Below are positions 1 to 11,079 of a stretch of DNA of 64,000 nucleotides, one piece after another. Position numbers and translations under genes: made by a program. Each line of letters opens with the position of its first letter. The stretch's first letter is position 1. Under the pieces are notes generated by a model. It saw only the letters and a program-made list of their open reading frames with translations, had not been told where the DNA came from and did not search any database. Source of the stretch: Rostrohypoxylon terebratum (lineage: Eukaryota > Ascomycota > Sordariomycetes > Xylariales > Hypoxylaceae); NCBI GenBank assembly GCA_022497145.1, contig MU385922.1, positions 62,001 to 126,000 on the forward strand, read 5' to 3'.

Positions 1-2623
1 AATAAGAAGTTCAACGGTCGCATGAAGGTCGAGCGCGGGACTACAGGACTCTATATGCGAATTCTGACACGTCGCATCGGTCGCGGTCGGGGTAAGGAAG
101 GGTTCGGTAATGCTCGTGAGGTCGAGAATGTCTTGTCAATTGTGCTCGGAAGACAAGCCAATCGCCTTCACCAGGAACGAAGAAAGGGTAGCCTCCCAGA
201 TGACATGCTACTCCAGAAGATCGATCTTATTGGACCGCCGCCAAACCAGACATTCGCGAATAATAAGGATTGGCTGAAGCTTAACAGCATGATCGGATTA
301 CAATCAGTCAAGCAAGCAGTCAAGGCCCTCATGAGCCGGCTCCAGACAAACTATGAGCGCGAACTAAAAGAGCAGCCATTAGTCGAATGCTCTCTGAACA
401 AGGTATTCGTCGGCAACCCTGGTACGGGCAAGACGACAGTTGCGAAACTCTATGGCGGAATCCTTAAGGCTTTGGGGCTTCTATCTAACGGCGAGGTAAT
501 CATCAAGAACCCGGCTGATTTCGTCGGTGGCGCCCTTGGACAATCTGAGAAGAACACGAAGGCCATTCTTGATTCTACTAAAGGCAAGGTCCTCATAATT
601 GACGAAGCCTATATGCTAGCAAGCGGAGCATCGAATTCTGGAGGCTCCACCGACATATACAAGGCAGCCGTTATCGACACAATTGTCGCCGAAGTTCAGA
701 GTACTGCCCTCGAAGACAGATGCGTGTTGCTACTGGGGTATAAGGAGCAAATGGAAGACATGTTCCAGAAAGTCAATCCCGGATTAACGAGGCGATTCCC
801 TATTTCGTCCGGCTTCAACTTTGAGGACTACGATGACGACGAACTTCGACAGATCCTCGACCTAAAGCTCAAGCAACAGGGATTCAAGGCTAGCGAAGCT
901 ACGAAGAAGGTCGTCATCGAAGTGCTCCGCCGCGCCCGCAACAAGCCCAACTTCGGTAACGCAGGTGAAGTCGACATCATCCTCGACCAGGCCAAGGAGA
1001 GACAACAGAGACGCTTGTCCAAGTTTGGCAGGAACGTAAACCAGGACTTGCTGGAGCCTGAGGATATTGATCCCGAGTTTGACCGAGGCGAACGCGCTGC
1101 TACCAACATCCGCATGCTGTTCAAGGATGTTATTGGATGCGACGATATCGTGGAACAATTGGAGGGATACCAGCAAGTTGTGAAGAACATGAAGGCTATG
1201 GACATGGATCCCGTCTCCCAAATCCCCTTCGGATTTCTCTTCCGTGGCCCACCAGGTAAGAAGTTATTACATAAGCAATGAGTATCTAGACTATACTAAC
1301 ACTTCACAGGTACGGGAAAGACCACAACAGCCAAGAAGATGGGCAAGGTATACTACGATATGGGATTCCTCGCAGAAGCGGCCGTGGTCGAGTGTTCTGC
1401 TACCGATTTGATTGGCCAGTACGTAGGGCACACTGGCCCCAAGGTGCAGAAGAAGTTCGACGATGCTCTTGGGAGGGTTCTCTTTGTCGATGAAGCGTAT
1501 AGACTTGCCGAAGGCCACTTCGCTAAGGAGGCTATGGATGAGATTGTCGACTGTCTCACGAAGGAGAAGTATCATAATAAACTGGTCGTTAGTAAGTTTT
1601 CCAAGAGTGCCTGCCCCCCTCGAGGTAACATTTTGCTGACTAAGCAATAAAGTTCTCGCTGGTTACGACAACGACATCAACCGATTGATGAACCAGAACC
1701 CCGGTTTGACTAGCAGATTCCCAGAGACGGTGGTATTCTCTGGTCTTCCCCCACGTCATTGTCGCGACCTCCTTTTACAGTGTCTCCAGAAGAAGCAACT
1801 TGACATCAAGGGTCTGGAAGAGTCACCTACCTTGGACAGCAAGCTCTTGGATCTATTCAACACGCTCACACAGACCCCGTCGTGGGGTAACGCCCGCGAT
1901 GTCCAGACACTGGCAAAGTCTGTCTTCTCCAAGATGATGAAGACGAAGACACCCAACCCAAGCAAGGTTGTGCCCGAGGAGCTCGTCGTACAGGTCGTCG
2001 AGGCCATGATCAAGGAACGGACGGCTCGGGCTGCCGCTACTTCTTCTATGCCCATGAAGCATCTGCCTCTACCAATGCAGCAGGCTTTTAAGGAGCCGCC
2101 GCCACCACCTAAAATATCTACGTCAATTGAGACTGAGACCGAGACGGCTCCCCCGGAGGACAAAAAGGAGGAAGAGCCGCCGGAGGTAAAGAACGAGCCG
2201 GAGGACCCGGCTAAGGACCAGGCGTCTACTAGGGATGCCGGGGTGTCGGACGCAGTGTGGCAGCAACTCCAGCTCGACCGGCTCGCCGCGAAGAAACGCG
2301 AGCTGGAGCTCCTCGAGGCGCAGCGGAAGGCCGCGGAGCTGGAGCGGAAAATCAAGGAAAGGGAGGAGGCACTCAAACGCGAGAGGGACGAGGCGAAGAG
2401 GCGGGAGGAGCAGCGGAAGTTGGAGGAGGCGAGGAGATTGAGGGATATCGAGGAGCGGAAGAGGAAGGCGAGGGAGGAGGCTATGTTGAGGGAGAAGCAG
2501 GCCCAGGTCAAATTGAGGGATATGGGGATTTGTCCTATGGGTTTTGTGTGGATTCAGCAGACCGGGGGGTACAGATGTTCTGCTGGTGGGCATTTTGTTA
2601 CTGATGCGCAGTTGGGACTTTGA
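1..2623 (+). CDS. Multi-AAA ATPase, CbxX/CfxQ type (5' partial)
   Basis: Exons 1-1255, 1310-1591 and 1653-2623; the introns are 54 and 61 nt and phases agree, giving 835 visible residues. The reading frame is open at base 1, so the N-terminus lies outside the window. The visible part starts with the end of one AAA module (FGNAREVENVL). A complete module follows with Walker A GNPGTGKTT, Walker B VLIIDEAYML and arginine-finger region NPGLTRRFP. A third module has GPPGTGKTT, VLFVDEAYRL and NPGLTSRFP. After these come a Pro/Glu-rich linker, a long charged Glu/Arg/Lys coiled coil, and a C-terminal Cys/His tail (CPMGF, CSAGGHF). Tandem CbxX/CfxQ AAA modules are known from large fungal proteins, often with a helicase-like N-terminus; remodelling of protein or nucleoprotein substrates is an inference. 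The third Walker A is split by the first intron. Confidence 0.9.
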
Positions 2624-3364
2624 AGGGGGTGATTGACGAGTCGCCCTAATCACTATAAGAGATCTAGACATTCTGACACCATTTAGCTTTTGACAAATTA
2701 TTCAGTCAATAGTTTTAAGTCTTGGTATGTGTTCACTCTGGAATCTCCGCTTCAGGAAATGTGTTTTTTTTTTTGGTATTTTCACAGGTAGGAAATATCC
2801 AGGCCCAACTAGCAGACTAATGGATGATAAAAGGAAACAACTCCCCCTAAAAGAACCCAAGAACCAATAATTATCAAATACCTAGACGTATATCAGAAAC
2901 ACTAAATCAAATCATCATTCTTAAGTCATGAAACCACTTCTTCACCAATCTTCCCGACGTCCCACAGTACGGCACTCATAAGCTGCAACCCCAGTCTGAA
3001 CCGTCTTTCCCGGGCACAACTTGATCATATCGACTCAGACAATACTACCATTATCGTCAGTACTATTACCTTAGCCAGCCCCTTCATCAGATCAGAAGCT
3101 TGGAAGCAACCTCCCTGACGGAGGTTAACGGAGTATAATGTGTATACTGTAGGCTTCGAAGTTGTGCGGCATCGGCATTTTCGACTGTGGTAGGTTTGAG
3201 TACATGAGTAGGTACTCTCTTAGATCACGATCTGATGACGACCCTCGGACATTGTATGTTCCATCTCAACATACCAGTGGTCACCAATCATCATTGAAGT
3301 GATCTATTTTGTTCTTGTTCGAACTAGTGTCAGGCATTGGTAAAATTAGGTAACAATGCTAAAT
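2624..3364. other. Intergenic, convergent 3' flanks
   Basis: Lies between the stop codon of the AAA ATPase gene and the stop codon of the peptidase gene on the opposite strand. It should hold both 3' UTRs. It contains a short T run near 2765 and no convincing reading frame or repeat. Confidence 0.6.
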
Positions 3365-5151
3365 TCATCTCATATCAACTGTACCAGAGATGACACGAAC
3401 AGGGAGTGCTTTAGGTGAATGGGGCGTGCTGCTTGCTTGTGGGACAGCGATGGAAAGAATCATCCTGATCGTCTCACGAAATCGTTGGCTAGGTTGAGTG
3501 GCTGCACTCGAGCGCTGAGGCGGTTGAGGAAGGGGTAGGCGTGAGGGCCCTGCAATATCTGGAAGTTTGGGGCGTTGTGATGACTTCATTTTCTCTTGGA
3601 TGTCATCGCAAATATCATCATATGGGGTAAAATAAGTAAGGCGAGGGATATGGTAACGATCAAGAGCAATGTCCTTTTCATCGACAAGGTAGGTGTCTGA
3701 ATACTCATTTCGGCCCCACACAAGGCCATAAAACTCATTGTTGTTGGCGTCGACAACAGAGGCGCCGGAGTCTCCCGGAATGCCGGCGCCATCCGTGACG
3801 AAAGGACCATATGGTGTCAGTCCATGATAGAGTGTCCATTCTCGCGTCACCAGCCTGGTACTATTGCCACTTTTCCAGATGAAATTCTCCCCATGGGGCA
3901 CCCTGTTCCATCTGCCAGACAGCACGACAGAAGGGACTTCTGAGATGAAAGCTTTGGTAAACCCACTAGTTCTACCAGAGACCTTCACCTCTTCTTTCCC
4001 TCTCGGGCGAGAACCGGAACGAACGTAATTTTCATCGTTAGTTTCCACATTAGGGACCCTCATCTGGTTGTTTCGTAGGTTGATCGAGGCTTCAAAGATG
4101 GCCCAATCTGTAACGACGTGATGCGGATCTCCTCCAGTAACGAATGTGAACAGAGACTTCCGTGTTGTCTTGAATGGCTCCCCAGACCATGAGGTAAGGG
4201 TGCCAAGTAGATTGAGCCCTGGTGTTTTAAACGATGAAAAAACCTCAACGTGGTCCTGGAGGGATGGCTGGTATAGTTCAACATTCTCGCAACGTTTGAC
4301 TTCGGTAAGCTGCAGGCGTTTGATAGTATCGGCAAGGATGTGGCAGTTTACCAACCAATATGGTTTTCCGCCAATGTCGAGGACTGGGCCAAGGGTCCCG
4401 CCGTTCCATTCAGACCCGACACCTGCAGAGTCTCCCATCATCGGTTTTGTGTGCTGCCAAGGATTCTTCCTCGTACAGACGTTGTCCCGTTTTTCCATAG
4501 CAGGAGTTATTTCCCCTGGAGAAAAGTGGAAGTCAAGCGTACATCGAAATTGTTTCGGGAATGCCTCTTTGATCTCACTCTGCAACTCGTTCTTTCGGGA
4601 ATCAGTTAATTTTGATCGACTTAGGAACACAACATCTCTTCTCTCCCCTGACACTGATCTAGCCACAGCCACCGATAACACATCTAGCTCTTTCAACATG
4701 GTTTGTTTCAGGTATGGGACGGCTTTCTTCTCCCAGTGATAAGCAAATTCATCAGGGTTTGCAACTAGATCTTGATATGTGCGACCGGAAAGAGATTGGC
4801 TTGCAGATTTCGCGCTGCTTGTGGATGTCGGCTTAGAACCTAGTCCAGAGCCACCAGCTGCATCTCCAAGTGAGTGATCAACATGGCGGAATACATCCTG
4901 TATCTCCTTGTACCTAGTATCTTTCAGAAAAACCGTTTGGAATGGATCTTCTTTGTCGTGTAGGTATCGTAAAGCATTATCTCTTTCCCTGGTTACGTGA
5001 AAGAACTACGTTAGTGTGGCATTCAAGCAATAAATTTGGAAGACGTCATTTTTGCGTACCGGGGCATGGGGGAACCTTGGTGTACCCAGGAAATGCTGTC
5101 ACTGCCTGAAAGTCCTACGAATGATACCGAGGGTGACCCTGAAAAAGACAT
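3365..5151 (-). CDS. Trypsin-fold (S1-like) serine peptidase domain protein
   Basis: Exons on the minus strand: 5151-5060 and 4988-3365, with a 71-nt intron that has a CTAAC branch motif. The model gives 571 residues. The catalytic triad can be read by eye: His247 in LVNCHILAD, Asp325 in VVTDWAIFE and Ser438 in GIPGDSGASVVD, in the order and spacing of chymotrypsin-fold peptidases. I see no signal peptide or membrane segment, so it is probably intracellular. About 200 residues precede the peptidase domain and a Pro/Ser-rich tail of roughly 80 follows it. The frame stays open without a Met upstream of 4699, so a first exon is needed. The ATG at 5151 is the best candidate; another in-frame ATG at 5319 would add 56 residues read from repeat-like DNA. 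The substrate is unknown, and an inactive peptidase-like domain is possible. Confidence 0.72.
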
Positions 5152-5989
5152 GGTGTATCCCAGGTAACTTTCACTTAATCGATGGCGTAAGGCTGAGGCC
5201 GTAGCATCAGCCAGGTAGGTATAGGTTATGAAAGATGGTTTTAACTTGTAGAAAGTGAGGGGGAGGGGTAGGTATCCTCCGGTAGCAGGACTTGTATTAA
5301 TTAATACTACCTGTATCAATACTACCTAGGTACCTACTGAGTATGGACGTATTGAATGCATTGTAGTATTGGACGGTTATCCCCTCACCCCATACATACC
5401 TCCCTACACCTCCGCCAGGATGGAACATGATAGTGGATGGGCTTTACTCCACAGGTATCGAGGCTGTATCTTTCCGTTGATCTTTATATAACCAAATACT
5501 TTTATTTACTTATGAAAGGGTACTCAGCACAGATATCTCGTATTTTTCTAACCATTTTCTATGGCCAAATACTTACCAATTAAATATATTGGTGAGTAAA
5601 GGTTGGCTCACTAACATATACTATCCTCGCGGAGGTATAGAAAGGTAACCCGCAGGTTCCAGGTAACGTGTAAGGTATCTCAGGACACGCAATGTAATAT
5701 GGCAGGTAACACTAACATGTAAGCAGCTTATTGAAATGCCGCTATTATAATGCTTTTGAGTATGTGATGAACATTTCGAGCAAAGCAATAAATGTAGATA
5801 TAACCTTCTTGGACACTTCTTCAAACTTAGCTTGAGGTCTCTGATCTACCAACTTCTAACTACTACAGCCCCAGCTTATTTATCTCTGCCAAGGTCCTTG
5901 TAAGAACTGAACCCTAGGTCATCCATAACGGGGGACTCGTATCTAATTAGCGTAGGGAGGATGAGGTGTCTGTAGAAACATACTACAAT
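5152..5989. other. AT-rich intergenic region with CCTAGG-type motif
   Basis: Upstream of the peptidase gene. It holds an ACCTAGGTACCTAC-like word near 5323-5336 and becomes strongly AT-rich from about 5460. No open reading frame looks coding. It ends at the TA target duplication of the TIR element. Confidence 0.6.
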
Positions 5990-5991
5990 TA

Positions 5992-6016
5992 CCTACCAAT
6001 CTTATCCGCACACCCC
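5992..6016 (+). repeat. Left terminal inverted repeat
   Basis: A 25-bp TIR core that differs from its partner at 6638-6662 by a single transition (A versus G at the eighth base). Confidence 0.85.
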
Positions 6017-6104
6017 TTACTTTCATACCAAAACTTGCACTTTTACAAGGCAATTTAAAATATTAGGAATAAGTTTCTGATAAATTTATTAGTATAGGCT
6101 TATA

Positions 6105-6183
6105 GAGATGTTGGTACAGTTATGTAATCATCGCTTACATAATTATATCACCTGACATGGTGGGGTCAAATCCCACACATTTG
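6105..6183 (+). other. tRNA-like folded segment inside the TIR element
   Basis: A perfect 5-bp stem with a 7-nt loop at 6160-6176 (GTGGG, loop GTCAAAT, CCCAC) has exactly the shape of a tRNA T arm. A 10-bp hairpin with a 7-nt loop sits at 6118-6144. Flanking bases 6105-6111 and 6177-6183 pair at six of seven positions, like an acceptor stem. There is no recognisable D arm and the middle hairpin is too long for an anticodon arm. I therefore read it as a relic or chance resemblance, not a working tRNA. Confidence 0.3.
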
Positions 6184-6637
6184 TATTAGCTTACGTACGT
6201 GTGCTACACCCACACTTTTACAACAACGAAACGAACAACACCAAGGATTATCACCACTGTTTTTGCTGCGCCTAGTTTTAGGCTTCATTTACGTCTGCTT
6301 TTCCCTTGGTACGTGTAAGGGGTTTTCCCACAAGAGATTTGATTAGAATATATTTGTATAAAGTTTTATGAGTTTTAGTACATGATTAGTTGTGCTGTGG
6401 CTCGTTAAAAATGCCAATAGTAGCTTCTTTAACAACATTCCGTCTGTTTGGTGAGATAAAAATTTTGGCCAATTTTTAAGGCTTATACTACCTTTATGCC
6501 GTTTTTAATCGTATAAAAACTAAGGACTAGTAAATAAACAGGCAATAGCTATCTATAAATGTGGTTCTGATATTTTTGCCATTTTTCTAAAATTAATTGT
6601 CGCTTTGAGAAAGTCGTAAGTTTTGGTGGGAAAATGG

Positions 6638-6662
6638 GGGGTGTGCGGATAAGACTGGTAGG
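6638..6662 (-). repeat. Right terminal inverted repeat
   Basis: Inverted partner of 5992-6016, immediately followed by the TA duplication at 6663-6664. Confidence 0.85.
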
Positions 6663-6664
6663 TA

Positions 6665-7007
6665 AGTGTACTTGACCATAGGGCAATGTTTAGGCTAGTT
6701 GTTAAGACCCAGCAGTGGAATTCTGAGTATTTTGCTTCACTTGGAAGCTGGTGCTTTGCAAATGACTTACCCGACCGACTGCTAGCATGTATGACAAGAT
6801 TCGATGACGAGTAATGAGGAACGCGCCTTCGCTCTTCTCACTATGGAATAGCCTTTAGGAATGATTGTTAGAATCGTTACATCATGAATGTGCCGATGAC
6901 ACATCGCTTCCGTGATCGTTCGGTATTCTGTATCGGTCTCAGCTCAGCTAACGTATCTAGGTACACAGGGAGCACTTTTCCTGCCTTCCATTTTGATCCA
7001 GTTCGGG
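6665..7007. other. Intergenic, nothing recognised
   Basis: Lies between the TIR element and the 3' end of the HAD hydrolase gene. No reading frame or repeat here looks meaningful. Confidence 0.5.
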
Positions 7008-7859
7008 TCAACTAAGAACAAACATGTCTCCAGGAATATCCTCATAGTTCGAAGTCCAGGCCAGCTTACCCGCCGTACCCTGATTGAGATCTCGTACATG
7101 AGGAACCTCCTTTCCTATTCTGCTGAGTGTCTCCAATAGCGGCGAGTCCTCCTTATCCGAAATGACGAACCCCAGATCCGCAGCAAGCAGACACTCTAGA
7201 TCCGTCGTCGAATCGCCAAAGTAAACCGACGGTTTCGCGGACAACCCTTCTGCTTTGATCACAGCTTCCATAGCATCCAACTTATCGCGCGAATTCGTCA
7301 TGATCCTCTGCTCCCCGGTGCCGTCACCATTCAACACCTTAGGACCACCAATCGACCCATCCTCCCTAATATCATTCGCGATAACCTGCACGCCCTCCAA
7401 CTCACCACAAGCGCCCGCAATAAACGCAGAGCTCCAATTAACACTCAACACCCAAACCCTCCACCCCTCTCCCCGCCTCTCCCTTACGAACCTCGCAAAC
7501 CCATCCCTAAGCCTCACCTTCCCCTCCCTCACAAGCCCCCTCCCAACCTCCCTAAACGCATCCGGGTCGATCCCGCGAAAGAGCGCACACCGATGAATCC
7601 TGCCCAACGACCGCGTCTCCACCGTCTTCAGATCCCGTAAGAACTCGATCTCGTGCTCGGGCAAGCTCCGCCCGCCCGGCTGCGGACGGTACGCCGCGAC
7701 GTGCGCGCCGTGGTCGTCGACGTACGCCTTGACGACCTGCGCCCACTGCTGCTTCAGGTCCTGGCCCTCCTCGGCGCGCACCCCCAGCGCGAAGTCGGCC
7801 AGGTGGCTGATCGTATCCTGCGCCGTGATCGTGCCGTCGAAGTCCAGGAAGATGCTCAT
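7008..7859 (-). CDS. HAD-superfamily phosphatase (phosphoserine-phosphatase-like)
   Basis: Intronless, 283 residues. The four HAD motifs are visible: nucleophile motif DFDGT at residues 6-10, motif II Ser in VLSVNWSS, motif III Lys in NSRDKLDAM, and the acidic motif GDSTTDLECL. A helical cap lies between motifs I and II, as in the phosphoserine-phosphatase-like branch (PSP, MtnX and fungal relatives). It probably hydrolyses a small phosphorylated metabolite in the cytosol, since there is no targeting signal. The substrate cannot be deduced. The coding sequence is GC-rich compared with the AT-rich DNA downstream. The start ATG is followed directly by the conserved nucleophile strand, so it is secure. 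Confidence 0.88.
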   Translation of the reverse strand: MSIFLDFDGTITAQDTISHLADFALGVRAEEGQDLKQQWAQVVKAYVDDHGAHVAAYRPQPGGRSLPEHEIEFLRDLKTVETRSLGRIHRCALFRGIDPDAFREVGRGLVREGKVRLRDGFARFVRERRGEGWRVWVLSVNWSSAFIAGACGELEGVQVIANDIREDGSIGGPKVLNGDGTGEQRIMTNSRDKLDAMEAVIKAEGLSAKPSVYFGDSTTDLECLLAADLGFVISDKEDSPLLETLSRIGKEVPHVRDLNQGTAGKLAWTSNYEDIPGDMFVLS

Positions 7860-8629
7860 TGTGGAGTGTGTTTATGTGGGAGTTGCGTTTACTAGGTATG
7901 TACTGTAGGTACTAGGTATGTATGTATGTATGTATGTATGAATGTATGTATGTAGTAGAGAGGAGGCTTACATAAGACGGTGGAGGAAAGCGGAGAAAAG
8001 GGGAAAGCTCATGCGGTGGAGTGTGACAATTTGCGGGGACCAGCTGCGAGACTTAGGTACTAGTGACGAGACCCATGTGGTTGGTAATAACTTCTAAGAA
8101 GGGGTTACGACATGAATCTGAATATATCATAAAAGGAGAGGTCGCTAGGGTTTTAAGGAACTTTGCTCAATTCATTGATCGTCACAAGGTTTCTAGTGTA
8201 TGTATGTCATCCCCCCAACCGTATTTCGGCATGTCTACCGCCAAGACCTGGGTGCATCCCTGGGCAAACAGAAAGCGCCGCATACGTCAGAATTAATAAG
8301 TCTCGATTCACTTACAAAGCACTGTGTACGTAAGCATCAATGTTCCGCACTATAGACCACGAAAGTCATGATAGGAACTCATCCATCTATAAAGCTCGGT
8401 AAGATTCCTCGCATAGAAGTGATCATGCCAACTTAAACCTCTGCAAGCGACCGCCAGCAAACCTCAGACCTGGTTGCGACGCCGAGGGTATCATTTATGG
8501 TACAAGGAAAAATAGCACCATCTATGCATTCGTAAAAGACGCCCTAACTCCTTTTTTGTATACTGCCGTGTACCCCCGTGTACCGGGTTTGACAGCTGGC
8601 GCTGCCCTCCATAGATGCTCGTTCTCAAA
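7860..8629. other. Intergenic with TATG microsatellite
   Basis: Holds the promoter side of the HAD gene and the 3' side of the TFIIF beta gene. Short TAGGTAC words and a tetranucleotide repeat are present. I do not accept the 77-codon frame at 8063-8296 as a gene. Confidence 0.5.
7917..7954. repeat. (TATG)n microsatellite
   Basis: About nine tetranucleotide units with one interruption, just upstream of the HAD gene start. Confidence 0.9.
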
Positions 8630-9968
8630 TTAAGCCGGAATAACATCCTCCATTTCCGCGTCGGACTCAGACACGTCTCCCTCATCTTCCCCATTAGGAG
8701 CGAGATCGGGCGCCACACCATCGGCCTTGAAGATGTCGACCACTCCTCTGTAATCCGCGTTGAGTTCCCAGCAGTTCGCGAAGGGTCCAGTCTTGTGCAG
8801 GATGGCGACCTTGTCCAAGTTCTCCCGGAGCCACGCCTCGGGTTGCTTGAGTTCGGTCCGGAAGGCTCGCATGGACCAGTAGCTGTAACGCTCGAAACAC
8901 TGGAAAATATTGTCGCGGAGTACGCTCTCGGGTAGACGGGCAGCTTTCTCTGCTCTCGGTTTCTTGCCTCCCTTCTTGATCTCGGGAGGAGCCGAACGCT
9001 AAAAACAACGTTAGTGTACCGGGAAATAGACATAGGAACCAATGTAACACTTACAACAAAGTTGCTGAATTTGTCGTTCGAGACGTGCGCGCCGGCCTGG
9101 ATGAGGTTGGTAGGCCTGCCGGAAGAGGTGAGTGTGGTAGTTGCCCTGGGCTTCATAGCATCTGTGTTGCGGACGCTGAGCCAATGCTTAGTCTCTGGCG
9201 TCCAGACAGGTTGACAGTTGAGCTCGTGACGGAACCTGCCACGGAGAATTGTTTTCTCTGTGTCTTATTAGTGACATTGTATGTAGTAGTAGGAAGTAAG
9301 CAAGGGCATTACTAACTGGGAATGGCCTTTCGATAGCGGATTTTACGGGTTTTGCGGCCGCGCTTCTTCTCCTCCTCGTCCTTCTCCTTCTCATCATCGC
9401 TACGGTCTCGCTTCGGACGAAGGAACGAGGGGATATCACTGGGGGCCTGTCGTGCCTTGGATTTAAATCCCGGAAGATCTTGCTCAGTAAAGAGGAAAGT
9501 GTTGGTTAAATTCATGTCTTTGATATCTAGGTTGTATTCTTTAGGTAGTTGCTGATGAGGCGCAAGATTGTGGTCTAGCAAGACTGCCATGCGTTGCTGC
9601 GAAAAACGTGTAAGCATTGTTATTATAATAATTGCAAATCAAATATTGCACGACGATGGTTGGGATTGGCGATTTACCTTAACCTCACCGTTGGGACCTT
9701 TCTCTTCCCATGTGCGGACTGTTCCGATTTGCATCTCGGTATCGTCGTCGAGGCTTTTCCAGGCGTCGAAGAGGTACTTAGGCAGGTGGGCTAGGTAAAC
9801 CGAAGCGTCGCTCATATTGTTAGGATCGAAGAATTCGAGATCTCCGGCATCCTCGTAGATGTCGTCGGAGGAAGTGGATAAGGGCGACGGAGCAACATCG
9901 TCACCTTCTGGCTTGACGGCGGGATCAGGCTTGATCTTCGGCTCGGCCTTGACCCGAGGGGTGGCCAT
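8630..9968 (-). CDS. tfg2: Transcription initiation factor IIF, beta subunit (RAP30/Tfg2)
   Basis: Exons on the minus strand: 9968-9678, 9596-9317, 9257-9055 and 8998-8630. The introns are 81, 59 and 56 nt. All phases match and the product is 380 residues. An acidic, Lys/Pro-containing N-terminus precedes the TFIIF-beta core (YLAHLPKYLFDAW, then TWEEKGPNGEVK). The central part KKTILRGRFRHELNCQPV leads to the C-terminal winged helix (LRDNIFQCFERYSYW, LKQPEAWLRENLDKVA, WELNADYRG), the DNA-contacting domain of RAP30. The protein binds RNA polymerase II with TFIIF alpha and helps form the preinitiation complex in the nucleus. The gene is divergent from the CCCH protein gene, with 1.1 kb between their starts. 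Confidence 0.93.
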
Positions 9969-11079
9969 CTTGATGGACGCGCCCGATGATATTCGAATAT
10001 TTGGAATGATATTCGAAGATGCTAGACGATTTCGAGAATGCGGTTATCGATAGGGAGTTAAGGTTTCTTGATTGGTGTTATATCTACGGGTTGGTATTAT
10101 GCAGATGTGGGTTGTTGAATGCAATTGAAATTTTCGGAGGTTGAGAGTTGAAAGAACGCGTTTTGTGTTTGGTAGTTGTTGAAGTGTTAGTGTTGAAGGT
10201 TAAAGAAATGATGTAAACCGCTAGCACCGTACCTGCCTACCAGCCTGCCAGCCTACCTAGTATTTACCTAAGGTAAGCTGCGAACAGCGCGAATAGCAGG
10301 AACAAGGCAGTGGATTACTTAATTGGGCGGGTCTTATAATCCAATAGCTGATGTCCGTTGATTGGTGGAAAACTAAATAGAGTTTAGATTAGATAAGTAC
10401 CTTGCCCCACTGCTAGGTGCCCATGCTGACATATGGATCTGAATCACCTGCAATGGGATCGTAATTGTTCAATTCCACCAAGAACACAAAAACACCGACT
10501 TATTAATATCCATCTGCTTCACGTCGTCACAAGCAACACCAATCTATTCAAGAAAGCATCGTGACACTAGTATTTGCCGCAGCTGAGGTTTTGTCAGCTA
10601 TCGTCATCCCAAATACTTTCTCAAGGTTTGTTCCTCTCAAGAATCAAGAATCAAGAATCATCTGTCGTAATCATATTCAAATCCATCCCATCACTGTTAT
10701 TGGACTATTTAAGTCAAACAACAACATCCCGACATCCCGACATTCTCATAACCGCGCATCACGGTAGCGGCTACTCAGACCTTCAATATCCCTAGCACCT
10801 TCTTTGTTCTTAGCAGACGCATGGGTTATGTTACGAGACTAATCGCAATACGACTGATCTCCTTGTCTAAAGACTAAAGTAGAAAACACCCCACTACACA
10901 TCCCAACATCCTACATAATATCCTAGGACCTACATAGTACACACATTTTTGTTCGCCACCGACTTCTTTCGTCTTGTCACCTTCTTATCATCTTGCAAAC
11001 ACAACATAAAGCAACACCCATCCTCTACATTGACGATTGATCTCTCGTTGGCTTACATTGCGATATTTTAGTTACCATC
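9969..11079. other. Divergent intergenic/promoter region
   Basis: Shared upstream region of the TFIIF beta gene and the CCCH zinc-finger gene. It contains CCTACCTAG-type words near 10250 and CA/CT-rich stretches typical of fungal 5' leaders near 10900-11040. No coding frame was accepted. Confidence 0.5.

Larger units (their letters stand above)
5992..6662. mobile_element. 671-bp non-autonomous TIR element (MITE, Tc1/mariner-pogo-like)
   Basis: The ends are inverted repeats. The left end at 5992-6016 and the complement of the right end at 6638-6662 match at 24 of 25 positions, beginning CCTACCARTCTTATCCGCAC. Weaker similarity (ACCAAAACTT plus an AC-TTT block) continues about 40 bp further inward on both sides. 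The element is flanked by TA at 5990-5991 and 6663-6664, the target duplication typical of Tc1/mariner and pogo/Fot1 elements. The interior is AT-rich and has no transposase-sized frame, so it is a MITE or a decayed deletion copy. Assignment to the superfamily rests on the TA duplication and TIR layout only. AT-richness could reflect repeat-induced point mutation, which I cannot test without other copies. Confidence 0.8.

Noticed and set aside
1756..2671. Minus-strand frames of 251 and 182 codons
   Set aside because: Mirror frames of the charged coiled-coil part of the AAA protein, rich in Ser and Leu as expected from antisense GAG/AAG codons.
6160..6176. Functional tRNA gene
   Set aside because: Only the T-arm-like hairpin is convincing; the D arm is missing and the middle hairpin is too long, so it is reported only as tRNA-like.
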